NCBI GenBank assembly: GCA_005239865.1
Contig: SBBC01000033.1
Coordinates: 1 to 57,777, forward strand
Reading direction: 5' to 3'
Source of the DNA: Candidatus Microgenomatus auricola
GTDB lineage: Bacteria; Patescibacteriota; Patescibacteriia; SBBC01
DNA: 57,777 nucleotides
A program made the position numbers and the translations under genes. Numbering within the stretch: position 1 is the stretch's first letter; each line of letters begins with the position of its first letter. This document shows, one piece after another, positions 9,291-19,342 of this stretch. A model generated the notes under the pieces. The model was given only the letters and a program-made list of their open reading frames with translations. It searched no databases and was not told the origin of the DNA.

Positions 9291-11140
9291 AGCGCTAGAC
9301 AGAGGAGCGCCCAGATTTTAATTCCGTGGTGTGCGTGATTCGAAAAATGTTCAGCTAACAAGCGGTCGATGGATGCGAAATTGAAGTATGGCATCGAGCG
9401 GAACGATTGAGAAGATAGAGTTTCTACCACGAACGGTTTCAACGTTCCGCGAATCCAAGCATTTACTGGTAGATCGAAACCACGTTTCCGTTGGTGGAGA
9501 AGTTCGGGCGGCAGAAGATGGCCGAACTGTCGGCGGAGCAGGTATTTCCGCATACCATCGCGAATTTTATAGTCATCCGGCAGCGTGGCCGTGAAATCGA
9601 TTACTTCTTGATCAAGAAATGGTGAACGTGCTTCTAGGGAATTCGCCATAGTCGCGATGTCTGTTTTCGTCATTAACCCTTCGGGAAGGTATAACCGAAG
9701 ATCGAGTGCAGAAACTTGACGTATAAATGAAGTATCGTTTTGAAGGTCACTAATACGAGCAGCAGCCAGCGACTCGGCTGATTTGCTACGTTCGGGGTAG
9801 TATTTGGGTATGAGAACTTGCTGTAATTCTGGGTCAGAAAAAACAGAGAAGAGGTCGATGTACTGACTGACAAGACTCCCGCCGAGAAGTTGACTGCCAA
9901 CTGTCACCTTGCGTCCGAAAGCCGACGGTAAAACCATGCCCACATTCTTCATGACTTTGCCGGCAAGTTGTCGCAGTGATTGGGGTATCCACATGAGGGG
10001 TTGGAGCAGAGAAAGCAGCGAGAATTTTTCGTATCCGGCGAAATTTTCGTCACCGCCGTCCCCCGTTAGCGCAACCGTAACGTATTTTCTCGTTTCTTTG
10101 GCAACGTAGTACGTGGCAATCGCCGAAGAGTCGGCGAACGGCTCCCCATAGTGTCGGAGAAGCTTCGGCAGGACCGCTACCACGTCTGGCTGCATCACGA
10201 ACTCGTGGTGATTTGTACGGAATCGTTCGGCCACCAACCGGGCGAGCGGAAGTTCATTATGGCTTTCTTCCATGAAACCAATAGAGAATGTTTTCACTGG
10301 CTCCGAAACCAACTCAGCCATCAGTGCGGTGACGATGGTTGAATCAAGTCCGCCGCTCAAGAACACTCCAAGAGGAACATCGCTCACGAGCCGAAGGCGA
10401 ACGGCTTCACGAAAACGCCTCTCGAATTCTCGACCGGCTTCGTCAATCGTCAGACCCGAATGTCGCGAGAAATCAAGGTACCAGTATGGCTCAATTGAAA
10501 GTGTCCCATTCTTCCATAGCAATCGATTTCCAGGCGGCAATTTGTGAATTCCTTGGTAGATTGTGAAGGGACTGGGGATGAATTGGAAGCGGAGGTAGTA
10601 TGTCAGCGCGGTCGCGTTAACTTCCGGGGACGGCAACACCTCCAAGAGCGCCTGAAGTTCCGATGCAAAGTAAATTGTATTATGGCGGACGGTGTAGAAA
10701 AGCGGTTTCTTGCCGAATCGATCACGAGCCAGGAGAAGCGTCTGCTTTTTTTTATCCCACAAAGCGAAGGCAAACATCCCACGAAGCTTCTCGAGGCAGG
10801 CAATTCCGTGCTCCTCATAGGCGTGAACGATGACCTCGCTGTCGGTAGACGATCTGAAGCGGTGTCCACGTTCCTCGAGCGGCTTACGGAGTTCTCGAAA
10901 GTTGTATATTTCGCCGTTGAAAATAAGCCAGAGAGCCCCGTCTTCGTTAGACAGGGGCTGGTGTCCGGCTGGTGAAAGGTCAATGATTGCCAGTCGGCGA
11001 AAGCTAAGACCGGCTTGGTTATCGATATACTCACCATCGTCATCCGGGCCACGATGCTTAAGCACGTTGCGCATGCGTCGGAGTTCAGCCGAGTCGATTT
11101 TACCAGGCGAAGATCGTATTATTCCGCTAATTCCGCACAT
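9266..11140 (-). CDS. asnB: asparagine synthase (glutamine-hydrolysing)-type amidotransferase
   Basis: Start set at MCGISG (N-terminal Cys nucleophile after Met removal); SGGLDSTIV ATP-PPase motif. Confidence 0.9.
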   Translation of the reverse strand: MCGISGIIRSSPGKIDSAELRRMRNVLKHRGPDDDGEYIDNQAGLSFRRLAIIDLSPAGHQPLSNEDGALWLIFNGEIYNFRELRKPLEERGHRFRSSTDSEVIVHAYEEHGIACLEKLRGMFAFALWDKKKQTLLLARDRFGKKPLFYTVRHNTIYFASELQALLEVLPSPEVNATALTYYLRFQFIPSPFTIYQGIHKLPPGNRLLWKNGTLSIEPYWYLDFSRHSGLTIDEAGREFERRFREAVRLRLVSDVPLGVFLSGGLDSTIVTALMAELVSEPVKTFSIGFMEESHNELPLARLVAERFRTNHHEFVMQPDVVAVLPKLLRHYGEPFADSSAIATYYVAKETRKYVTVALTGDGGDENFAGYEKFSLLSLLQPLMWIPQSLRQLAGKVMKNVGMVLPSAFGRKVTVGSQLLGGSLVSQYIDLFSVFSDPELQQVLIPKYYPERSKSAESLAAARISDLQNDTSFIRQVSALDLRLYLPEGLMTKTDIATMANSLEARSPFLDQEVIDFTATLPDDYKIRDGMRKYLLRRQFGHLLPPELLHQRKRGFDLPVNAWIRGTLKPFVVETLSSQSFRSMPYFNFASIDRLLAEHFSNHAHHGIKIWALLCLALWQKEFQR

Positions 11141-12006
11141 ATTCGGGCGGTGATTTCGGAGCCAGTCGGGCAACGGCTTGGATGTAAATTCCTCCGCCAA
11201 GGCGATCGATAATCTTCGTTGTTAGACGTCCGAGCATACGAAGCAGCGGCGGGAAGTTGCGGTAAGGGACGTCGAGGGAGTAGGTGGTCACCTCGGCCAG
11301 AAATCCGGCTTGACGCAACGCATTATCCAGCGTGCGTGGTGTGAAAAAGTAGACATGGTGCATTGACGGGCGAGTGGACGGTTGGAAGCGACCCAAACCC
11401 CGACCAAGACGAACGAACAAGTTATAGAACTCGTACGGTACTTCAATCACAACAAGACCAGTCGGTTTTAAGAATGAGGCGATTGTTTTCAGCATCGCTT
11501 GAGGGCTTGGGACGTGCTCCAGAACATGACTCAAGTGAATGACATCAAATGAATGTTTAGAAAATGACGCTTGATCAAGCCAGCCGTGGAAAATATCGAG
11601 CTGGCGTTTCTCCTTTGCTATGGTCACAGAAGAATCGGAAATTTCCGTGCCGCTAACAGTCCAACCTCGCTTCCTTGCTTCCACGAGGAATTCGCCGGTG
11701 GCAGTTCCGACATCGAGAAGCCTGCCAGGTGGTCGCTGTCGCTGTTCAATCTGATCGAGCGCTCGATTGAACTCTCGAATTCTGGATATCGCTAAAAGGT
11801 TTTTTATAGCCGTACTCATTGAGGTATTCTTCACCGGCGTAGAAGTTCCGGTACTCCTGAGCGGTCACTCGCGGGTTCATGAAGGCTAGTCCGCAGTTTC
11901 GACAACGGACCACTGCGTACGGTGGTTGGAGTGCAACCGATTGCGTTGCCGTTCGATCGAAGACCGTCTGGCCACTATGGCATGAATCACACTGAACCAT
12001 TTCCAT
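11127..12006 (-). pseudogene. zinc-ribbon plus SAM-dependent methyltransferase, interrupted by a frameshift at a T6 run (11800-11805 on + strand)
   Basis: ORF 11746-12006 (CDSCHSG...CRNCGLAFMNPR...NFYAGEEYLNEYGYKK) continues in the +1 frame of ORF 11127-11834 (NLLAISRIREFNRALDQIEQ...LLDVGTATGEFL). Confidence 0.75.
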
Positions 12007-12122
12007 TGCGGAGTTGGGATGTTTTAACGATAGTGAAAATCAACTGAACGATATCATCAAAGCAGTTTTTAAAGCCAAGTGGTCACATCGATACCAATCA
12101 CAGCGAACATATACTACGCCAA

Positions 12123-12965
12123 TCAAAATAGTTGACTGAAGCGACTTTGGTGTCCAGTTTTTACAGTCACATAGGCGTAGACCGAGGTTTGTCCGAGACG
12201 TTCAAGCCACCGAGCGAGGCGCCGCCACCCCAGACCGTTACCAGAGGCTACCGGACCAGCAATAATCTTGATAATGGTAAAACCCACCATTTCGAATTCT
12301 TTCAGCCACCGTCGTTGACTGAACGCCCAAAATTCTTGGATGTGATGCCGCGAGACACCATGCGGTGGTGGAAAGAGGTGACGGAGAAAAGGAATCCGCC
12401 GACGCCAAATCTTTTGGTTATTTTCGAAATACTGACCCTCCAATTCTGATTGATGATGTATTTCGCGGGATAGAATCTTTCGTGCCTGTTGCCCACTGAG
12501 CAGCTGCAAAGTAGTCAACAGCAGATTTGGATAGTAGGTTGTCATCCACGCTAGCTTCCAGAAAGTAGTTGGCATAATATGAACGGCAATGCCATCATCT
12601 TTAAGCACAGCGTGAACTCCGCGCAAGACCTTTTGCGGTCGCGACACATGCTCAAGCAAACTAGAAGAAAACACCAGATCGAACGACCGGGGTGGAAATT
12701 GACTATCTACCTCCTCCGCATCACAGACTTGGTAGCTAAGGTTCAACCCCGCCTCATTTTTTTGAACTAAGGGGCTATAATCAGTACTAATTAACTTTTT
12801 TGTCAACGGCGCTAATAATCTAGATTGGTAGCCGTCGCCAGCTCCAAGTTCCAAGGCTTTGGGGAAGGTCCCAGGGGGCACTCGAGCAAAAATTAGTTGG
12901 AACTCTCGATGCCTGTAATCATGTAGATATGTTGACCAGTCGGGCTTGAGGCGCATGAGCAACAT
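12123..12965 (-). CDS. SAM-dependent class I methyltransferase
   Basis: ALELGAGDGYQSRLLAPL; SSLLEHVSRPQKVLRGVHAVLKDDG. Confidence 0.8.
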   Translation of the reverse strand: MLLMRLKPDWSTYLHDYRHREFQLIFARVPPGTFPKALELGAGDGYQSRLLAPLTKKLISTDYSPLVQKNEAGLNLSYQVCDAEEVDSQFPPRSFDLVFSSSLLEHVSRPQKVLRGVHAVLKDDGIAVHIMPTTFWKLAWMTTYYPNLLLTTLQLLSGQQARKILSREIHHQSELEGQYFENNQKIWRRRIPFLRHLFPPPHGVSRHHIQEFWAFSQRRWLKEFEMVGFTIIKIIAGPVASGNGLGWRRLARWLERLGQTSVYAYVTVKTGHQSRFSQLF

Positions 12966-13046
12966 TGAGTGCTAGTAACGGTAACCACTTGTTTATATCA
13001 CGTTTTTTTGTTATCATCAAGCTTCGAATCTTTATCGCACCCAGTC

Positions 13047-14258
13047 ATGCGCATTGTCTATCTGTTAGGAATGTTCGAGTTCTTTGGCGGTCAGGAACTC
13101 TACTTGGCCCGTCAACAAGCCAGACAGGGGCATCAAGTTGCCGTCGTTACTTCCAACACACCCTACCTATTTCCCAATATCGTTGAGCGGTATCGTTTGG
13201 AGGGGTTCCCAGAGCAAATGGCAAGCCACCGGCCAGGCAAGTTTGATTTCGAAGGCCTGCGGATCATCCGGCTCCCCACACTTTTTCACTACCAGGACTT
13301 CGTCGTGGTGCGAGGAGTGAAGAATATCTTGGAAGAACTGCGTCCAGATGTTGTGTTTGGGCATGAACCGCGTACCATTGCCCCCATCCTCGGTGCTCGC
13401 TATAAGCGGCGATTAGGCTATCTTTACTATCTAGACAGTCACGATTTTTTCCATACCGTTCAGAATCATCGCTGGTGGCAACGGTGGCTGCGTTACGCCG
13501 AGTATTTCTGGTGGCGAAGGTGGTTCGTTGACTACGCCCTGCGCCGTGCCGACCGCATTATTGCCGTAGCCGAAGAGTGTCGGAGGTTCCTGGTTGAGCG
13601 ACATGGCATTCCAAATTATCGTATTGAATCCCTGCCGCTCGGCGTGGAAACTGATTTCTTCCAGTACGACGAAACCGCAAGACGTGAAATTCGACAAAAA
13701 CTCAATTGTGGTTCACGAGATGTTATTCTACTCTTTGCTGGCTATATGTTTCGTCGTAAGGCCTTAGAGAGTTTAATCGATCTAATCGCGCAGGTGCGCG
13801 ACTTTCCCTTACGCTTGGTTTATGCTGGCGAGGGACCACCTGACTATTTAAACGAATTGAAACATCACGCCCTCATGAAAAACGTCGCTGACCGCGTGCA
13901 CTTTACCGGTTTTCTTTCCCGAAAAGAGATCGCTCGGTACTATGCTGGGGCTGACATTGGTGTTTGGCCAGGAAACAACTCTTTGGCTATCCTCGAAGCC
14001 ATGGCTTGTCGCCTACCAATCATTATGGCTGATATGCAGCTCGCCCACCTTGTTTCGCATGGAAACGGTTTTGCTGTACCATATGCCGACGTCGGGGCGT
14101 TAGAGCAACGGATTCGAGAATTGGCAGTTAACCGAACTCTGCGCCATGAGATGGGCCAGATGAGTCAAGCGGCGGCCTTAGAGCAATATAGTTACGCCAG
14201 TCTAGCACGGCAGGTATCAGGCTGGATGGAAGCGGACCTGGCCAAGATGAAGCGTTAA
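13047..14258 (+). CDS. glycosyltransferase family 4
   Basis: MRIVYLLGMFEFFGGQELYLARQQARQGHQV; start moved inside ORF 12969-14258; GNNSLAILEAMACRLPI. Confidence 0.85.
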   Translation: MRIVYLLGMFEFFGGQELYLARQQARQGHQVAVVTSNTPYLFPNIVERYRLEGFPEQMASHRPGKFDFEGLRIIRLPTLFHYQDFVVVRGVKNILEELRPDVVFGHEPRTIAPILGARYKRRLGYLYYLDSHDFFHTVQNHRWWQRWLRYAEYFWWRRWFVDYALRRADRIIAVAEECRRFLVERHGIPNYRIESLPLGVETDFFQYDETARREIRQKLNCGSRDVILLFAGYMFRRKALESLIDLIAQVRDFPLRLVYAGEGPPDYLNELKHHALMKNVADRVHFTGFLSRKEIARYYAGADIGVWPGNNSLAILEAMACRLPIIMADMQLAHLVSHGNGFAVPYADVGALEQRIRELAVNRTLRHEMGQMSQAAALEQYSYASLARQVSGWMEADLAKMKR

Positions 14259-15202
14259 GCTTTCTCTCCGGATATTGCGACCGGTAGTTCGAGCACGCGA
14301 ATGTTTTTTAATCCGGCCTCTTCGAACCAGGTAAAAACTTCGTAATCAGTGTGCCACCACTGATACTTCGGCGAGTACCAGTCGAAAGTGTCGAGCACAC
14401 GCCAACGCCAATCGGGCCACGGAGCGGTCGGCAAGATGGCGCGAAAGACGTGGCGCAGGAAGGGAGTTTTGAGGAGGTAATAGTATGGAACCGCGATAAA
14501 GGAAAGGTAGTAGAGCAACCGCCTGGGCAGCCGAGTCGTGATTTTCCGGTAGTATCGTGACATGATGACCGGGAGGTGGCTGTAGTAGTCGTAGACCCAG
14601 ATGGCGATTTTGCCCCCCCTCTTTAGTAGTCGGGGCAGCTGCGAGAAAGCCTTTTTTGTGTCTGGGGTGTGGTGGAGAACACCTATACTGTAGATGGCAT
14701 CAAAAATTTCCGGTTTGAAGGGAAGACGGAAAATGTCGGCTTGAATGATGTGAACCTTTGGGTCTTTCCCGAAGTTGGCGAATGCCGCTTCAACGGCGTA
14801 GGATAAATCAATGCCAATTACTTCACCGCCGTACTTTTTTGCGATTTCCAAAAAACGACCGGTGCCAACGCCGACGTCGAGTACGAGTTTGCCGTCAAGG
14901 TCTGACCGTGTGAAGCTGCACTTCCGCCGGAAGGTATCCTCCGAGTCATCACGTTTGGTATGAGAGTCGATCTGCGTTGTTCGGTTTTTCAGCCACTCCA
15001 GGGAAAAGTTGCCCACGTACTCATCGCTCTCGACAAATCGTGGAATTGATCGTACGACCGAGAAACGGTGCCCGCCGCGAGAACAGCGGAGTTCACCGCT
15101 TTTGATCCCGTCGTCGACTCGTTCGGTCACCTTGAGCGTGAAGTTCCCCCCACACTCCGGACAGGCCAGCCACTGCACCAGACGTTCTTTCATGGGGTGC
15201 AC
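14255..15202 (-). CDS. Trm112-like zinc ribbon plus SAM-dependent methyltransferase
   Basis: WLACPECGGNFTLKV; LVLDVGVGTGRFLEIAKKYG; YSIGVLHHTPDTKKAF. Confidence 0.85.
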   Translation of the reverse strand: MHPMKERLVQWLACPECGGNFTLKVTERVDDGIKSGELRCSRGGHRFSVVRSIPRFVESDEYVGNFSLEWLKNRTTQIDSHTKRDDSEDTFRRKCSFTRSDLDGKLVLDVGVGTGRFLEIAKKYGGEVIGIDLSYAVEAAFANFGKDPKVHIIQADIFRLPFKPEIFDAIYSIGVLHHTPDTKKAFSQLPRLLKRGGKIAIWVYDYYSHLPVIMSRYYRKITTRLPRRLLYYLSFIAVPYYYLLKTPFLRHVFRAILPTAPWPDWRWRVLDTFDWYSPKYQWWHTDYEVFTWFEEAGLKNIRVLELPVAISGEKA

Positions 15203-15263
15203 ACGCTAAAATTTCCTTTCAGTTACTTAGGTACAGGCAGTATACCGGCGTTTCCTAACGCGG

Positions 15264-16358
15264 TCAACGGTCCTGGATGAATCGGAACAGGTAAGTGGCA
15301 ATTTTTTCGCTTGCGTGACCGTGACCATACACAAACCGGTGTTCTCTCGGTTGATCCACACCGTAAAGTGCCCGGAGAATTCGTCGTGGACCAGTTCCAA
15401 CGAGAGTGTTCCAGCCAAGATCAACGGTCTCGGTCCACTCGGTACTGTCACGCAGCGTAACGCATGGAACTTTAAGGGAAAATGCTTCTTTCTGGACGCC
15501 GCCGGAATCGGTCAGGATGACTCGCGCCGAGGACATGAGTCGTAACATGTCGAGATAGCCGACAGGATGGATGAGCTTGATATATTGACTTCGATGAAGC
15601 GCTGGAAGCAGACGGAAGCGATTCAGTGCGTGTTTCGTTCGCGGGTGGATCGGGAAGACGACCGGCTCGCGGATAGCTTGGAGCGCATGGGCCAACGAAG
15701 ACAGCGATCTCCAGTCATCAGTGTTACCAGCACGGTGTATTGTAACGAGAAGGAATTGTTTTAATGTTACACCCAGTTTTTCCAAAACGCGAGAACGCTT
15801 TTTTGCTTTGGGGAGTAATCGGAAGAGGATGTCGAGCATGTTGTCGCCGACGAAGTGTACATGACGCCGAATCCCTTCGCGCTTGAGGTTATCGACTGCG
15901 GTTGGCGAGGGACAAAAGAGCAGGGAGGAGAGGTGGTCGGTGAGCACGCGGTTTAGTTCTTCCGGCATTGCGCGATCAAAGCTTCTCATCCCTGCTTCGA
16001 CATGTGCAACCGGAATCTGAAGCTTTGCGGCGGCCAGGGCACCGGCGAGCGTGGAATTCGTGTCTCCATAGACAAGGATCAGATCGGGTTGTTCAGTCAG
16101 GAGCACTTCCTCGATTTTCGCAAGCATGCGCCCGGTCTGCTGTCCGTGGGAATCAGACCCGACATTGAGGTTGTACTTTGGTTTTGGGAGGGCGAGTTCT
16201 TGAAAGAATTGATCGGACATCTCCCAGTCGTAGTGTTGACCAGTATGGATGATGGTTTCCCGTGCGTGCTTCCTTAAAGCAACAGACAATGTCGCAGCTT
16301 TGATAAACTGCGGTCGCGCACCGATGATAGTGATAATGTGAATGCGTCGTTTTTTCAT
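15264..16358 (-). CDS. UDP-N-acetylglucosamine 2-epimerase family (WecB/WbpI-like)
   Basis: IITIIGARPQFIKAATLS; VYGDTNSTLAGALAAAKL; HVEAGMRSFDRAMPEELNR; LTDSGGVQKEA. Confidence 0.9.
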   Translation of the reverse strand: MKKRRIHIITIIGARPQFIKAATLSVALRKHARETIIHTGQHYDWEMSDQFFQELALPKPKYNLNVGSDSHGQQTGRMLAKIEEVLLTEQPDLILVYGDTNSTLAGALAAAKLQIPVAHVEAGMRSFDRAMPEELNRVLTDHLSSLLFCPSPTAVDNLKREGIRRHVHFVGDNMLDILFRLLPKAKKRSRVLEKLGVTLKQFLLVTIHRAGNTDDWRSLSSLAHALQAIREPVVFPIHPRTKHALNRFRLLPALHRSQYIKLIHPVGYLDMLRLMSSARVILTDSGGVQKEAFSLKVPCVTLRDSTEWTETVDLGWNTLVGTGPRRILRALYGVDQPREHRFVYGHGHASEKIATYLFRFIQDR

Positions 16359-17490
16359 TGTCTAGCTGAAACACAGTTCAGGGTAGCAAGTCCAATCTGT
16401 CCTCTACCGTACGTTGTGTAAAATCCTCTAATCCAACCCTCGGTTTGACCGAACATGTTGTACCACATCTGGTAAGTCGTACCGACCTTCATGACAAACG
16501 GGCCATAAATGAGGAAGTCGATGGCCTGCTCTTGTGACGAACCACGTAAAACAGGTTGACGCTTCCAGAACGTCCATTTTTTGGATTCTTCATTTCAGCA
16601 TAGAAAACATCTTTTGATTCTGGTAAGGTGTTTGGAGAAAACCACATGCGGTACACCGCCCCTTCACGAAGAACTGTTGTGGTATATATATCAGATTTTG
16701 AATCTCTGTTGGTATCGACGAAAAATGCCGGGGAATAAAAAACGGTCCAATCGTAACCATTTGATGATTCCGCGTATTTGATCAGTCTCCCACGGTCTTC
16801 GTCGAGTACATTGAACCACATTTGGTAAAATCCTGAGAATTGTTGGATGATGGTGGGGTCGATATGGTGAAGCTCATAGGAATTCAGATCAAAAACAGGT
16901 CCGAATTTGGCCCAGTGAAGTCCATCCGGGGATGAGGCGTAACCAATTCGGTACCTTCCTCCGACAGCTTCTGCTTCTCCAGTCAGGCCGCGACCGCTGT
17001 ACCACATCTTATATCGCTCACTTTCTGGAGCATTTTCGTCTTTCAGCACGAACGGATAGGCAACGCTTTTGCTGTCCCACGACCCGTTTTCTCCTACGTC
17101 GATGACCGTTCCGAGTTTGGTCCAGTGAACACCGTCCAAGCTTTCGGCGTAATTGATTTTCCATGCAACGACTTCGTCGCTTGAGTACCACATTTTGTAC
17201 ACGCCGTCGGAGTAAAGAACCGAAGGACATTCAACCTCAAGAACCGCACCCCAACTTTCCTCTCTAGTGATAGTCCGTGTGTCATCACTTTCTAACACCG
17301 AGTTTTCGGCAGAGGGAATCCACTCGTTTCGCTTGTGGCAATTCGAAGCGAAAAAACTATCTGTTCCAGTCGACGACTGGAAGATAGACACAGGGAATTG
17401 CAAGAAGAGGAGAAGGGTCCCAAAAGTTTTTACGATTGAGCGGGAACGTCGATCAGGTTGTTGCTGCATTGTCACAAGAGAGCTACCCAT
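16355..17490 (-). pseudogene. secreted beta-propeller protein (GH43/32/62/68-like repeats), interrupted by a -1 frameshift at a T6 run (16577-16582 on + strand)
   Basis: Repeats YKMWYSSD, YKMWYSG, YQMWFNV, YRMWFSP in ORF 16489-17490; continues in the -1 frame as KKWTFWKRQPVLRGSSQEQAIDFLIYGPFVMKVGTTYQMWYNMFGQTEGW... to a TGA overlapping the next ATG. Confidence 0.7.
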
Positions 17491-19342
17491 ACCAACGTTG
17501 TAGCCACTTTTCTAAATTGTACCAACGCCAAAGCGGAGCAGCAAGCGATGCTGTGCCGGTCTGGAACCGTTGCCATTGTATCCGCACCTCTTTCGGATTC
17601 GTGTACTTACCGATCCGCAAGTTGGATGCGGAGAATGACGCCTCGAGGTCATCCGTGAGTTCATGACGGAACCATTCCGTCTGCGGAACGACGAATCCGA
17701 ACTTATCCCGACGACGTCTAATCTGATCTGGAAGAATTTCTCCTAACGCTTTGCGGAGGATGCGTTTTGTCTCCCCTCCGCTCATCAGCATATCGTCAGG
17801 CAGTGAAAGCGTGAATTCCGCCAGTCGATGATCGAGAAAGGGGACGCGGGCCTCGATCGAGAACGCCATCGAATTCCGGTCTTCGTAGTGAAGGAGTGCC
17901 CGTACGCCTGTGGTAGTGAGCAACCGGTAGAGGTGGTTTTTAAACTGATTTTGGAACGGCGAGGGAAGGTCAGGATAGCGGAAGTTCGTAGTTCGAAAAC
18001 GCGGCTCGAGGATGTCGAGTTCAATTCGATTGGAGCGATTGAAAAACCACCGCCCGATACTTGGTGGGAGTACATACAATGCGAAAGTTGGAATGATGTG
18101 AGGAATCGACCGGCGGTGATGGGTGAGCACACCCCACAGCTCTCGTGCAAACCCAGGAACATTTCCGCGACGAAGTTGCTGCGCGAGCAGGGATCCGAAA
18201 ATCGGAATATACCCCGCCAGGATTTCGTCGCCGCCTTGTCCGTCGAGAAGCACCTTCACACCGCGCTGGCGGACTCGCTTCATGATTTCCCACTGCGCAA
18301 AAATACTCATCGAAAGGAACGGCTCTTCCTGATGCCAGAGGAGGCGGTGGAATTCTTGGCGGAAGATTTCTGGATCAGGGAACACCTCGTTTTGCTCCGC
18401 CCCGATCATTCCGTTCACGAGCCGACTGTACTGTCGTTCGTCATAATGTGGGTTGGTTGAACAGGCGGTAAAGGTTTTTTGTCCGAGGTGTACATTTTCA
18501 CTCCGCAAAAGCTTATGGGCAATGAGCGCGATGCTGGAAGAGTCAAGACCGCCGGAGAGGCACGTGCCGATTGGAACATCACCGCGTAGACGAACTCGAA
18601 TGCTGTCAATGAGGAGTTCGCGGAATCGCTCCGCCGCCTCATCGAACGAAACATCAATCTTGGCCTGATTACGGAGCGTCCAATATGGTTTAATTTCCAT
18701 CCCCTGGTCGGTGATGACTGCGTAATGTGCCGGAGGAATTTGCTCGATGCCGCTGAAAAAGGTTTCGGTTGTGTGATCGTGGAACCCGAAGACGAGGTAG
18801 TCGAAGACCACCCGATCGTTCGGTTGAGGAACATTTGGTAGTAAGTGAAACAGGGCTTTTATCTCCGAACCAAAGATGTAGCCGCTGTCGCGCTGTATGT
18901 AATAGAGCGGTTTTTCGCCAAAGCGATCTCGCGATAGCACGAGCCGCCCATTCCTCTTGTCCCTGATTGCCATTGCCCACATGCCGTTAAATCTCTTGAA
19001 GCAGGCGTTGCCCCAGGTGATGTAGGCGGCGAGAACGACCTCTGTATCGCTATGGGAGAGGAATTTCCACTTGACAGATGACTCGAGTTCTTGACGTAGT
19101 TCGAGGTAGTTATAAATCTCTCCGTTGAAAGCGACAGTCACTGACCCATCCGGCGTGGACATTGGCTGATGACCAGCCGGCGACAGGTCAATGATCGCCA
19201 GGCGTTGAAACCCGAGGGCAAGCAGGTCGTCATGATACATTCCCGCGTCATCAGGTCCGCGGTGTCGAAGAAGTTCGGCCGCCTGGCGGACCGCCTGTTC
19301 CCGATGTGTGGGTAATCTGAACTCGCCAACGAAGCCGCACAT
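17483..19342 (-). CDS. asnB: asparagine synthase (glutamine-hydrolysing)-type amidotransferase, second copy
   Basis: MCGFVGEF; SGGLDSSSIALIAHKLL; DGQGGDEILAGY. Confidence 0.9.
   Translation of the reverse strand: MCGFVGEFRLPTHREQAVRQAAELLRHRGPDDAGMYHDDLLALGFQRLAIIDLSPAGHQPMSTPDGSVTVAFNGEIYNYLELRQELESSVKWKFLSHSDTEVVLAAYITWGNACFKRFNGMWAMAIRDKRNGRLVLSRDRFGEKPLYYIQRDSGYIFGSEIKALFHLLPNVPQPNDRVVFDYLVFGFHDHTTETFFSGIEQIPPAHYAVITDQGMEIKPYWTLRNQAKIDVSFDEAAERFRELLIDSIRVRLRGDVPIGTCLSGGLDSSSIALIAHKLLRSENVHLGQKTFTACSTNPHYDERQYSRLVNGMIGAEQNEVFPDPEIFRQEFHRLLWHQEEPFLSMSIFAQWEIMKRVRQRGVKVLLDGQGGDEILAGYIPIFGSLLAQQLRRGNVPGFARELWGVLTHHRRSIPHIIPTFALYVLPPSIGRWFFNRSNRIELDILEPRFRTTNFRYPDLPSPFQNQFKNHLYRLLTTTGVRALLHYEDRNSMAFSIEARVPFLDHRLAEFTLSLPDDMLMSGGETKRILRKALGEILPDQIRRRRDKFGFVVPQTEWFRHELTDDLEASFSASNLRIGKYTNPKEVRIQWQRFQTGTASLAAPLWRWYNLEKWLQRWYG

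Noticed and set aside
11799-11806. Programmed -1 frameshift at AAAAAAC in the methyltransferase
   Set aside because: The required shift is +1, not -1, so the heptamer model does not fit; an indel is more likely.
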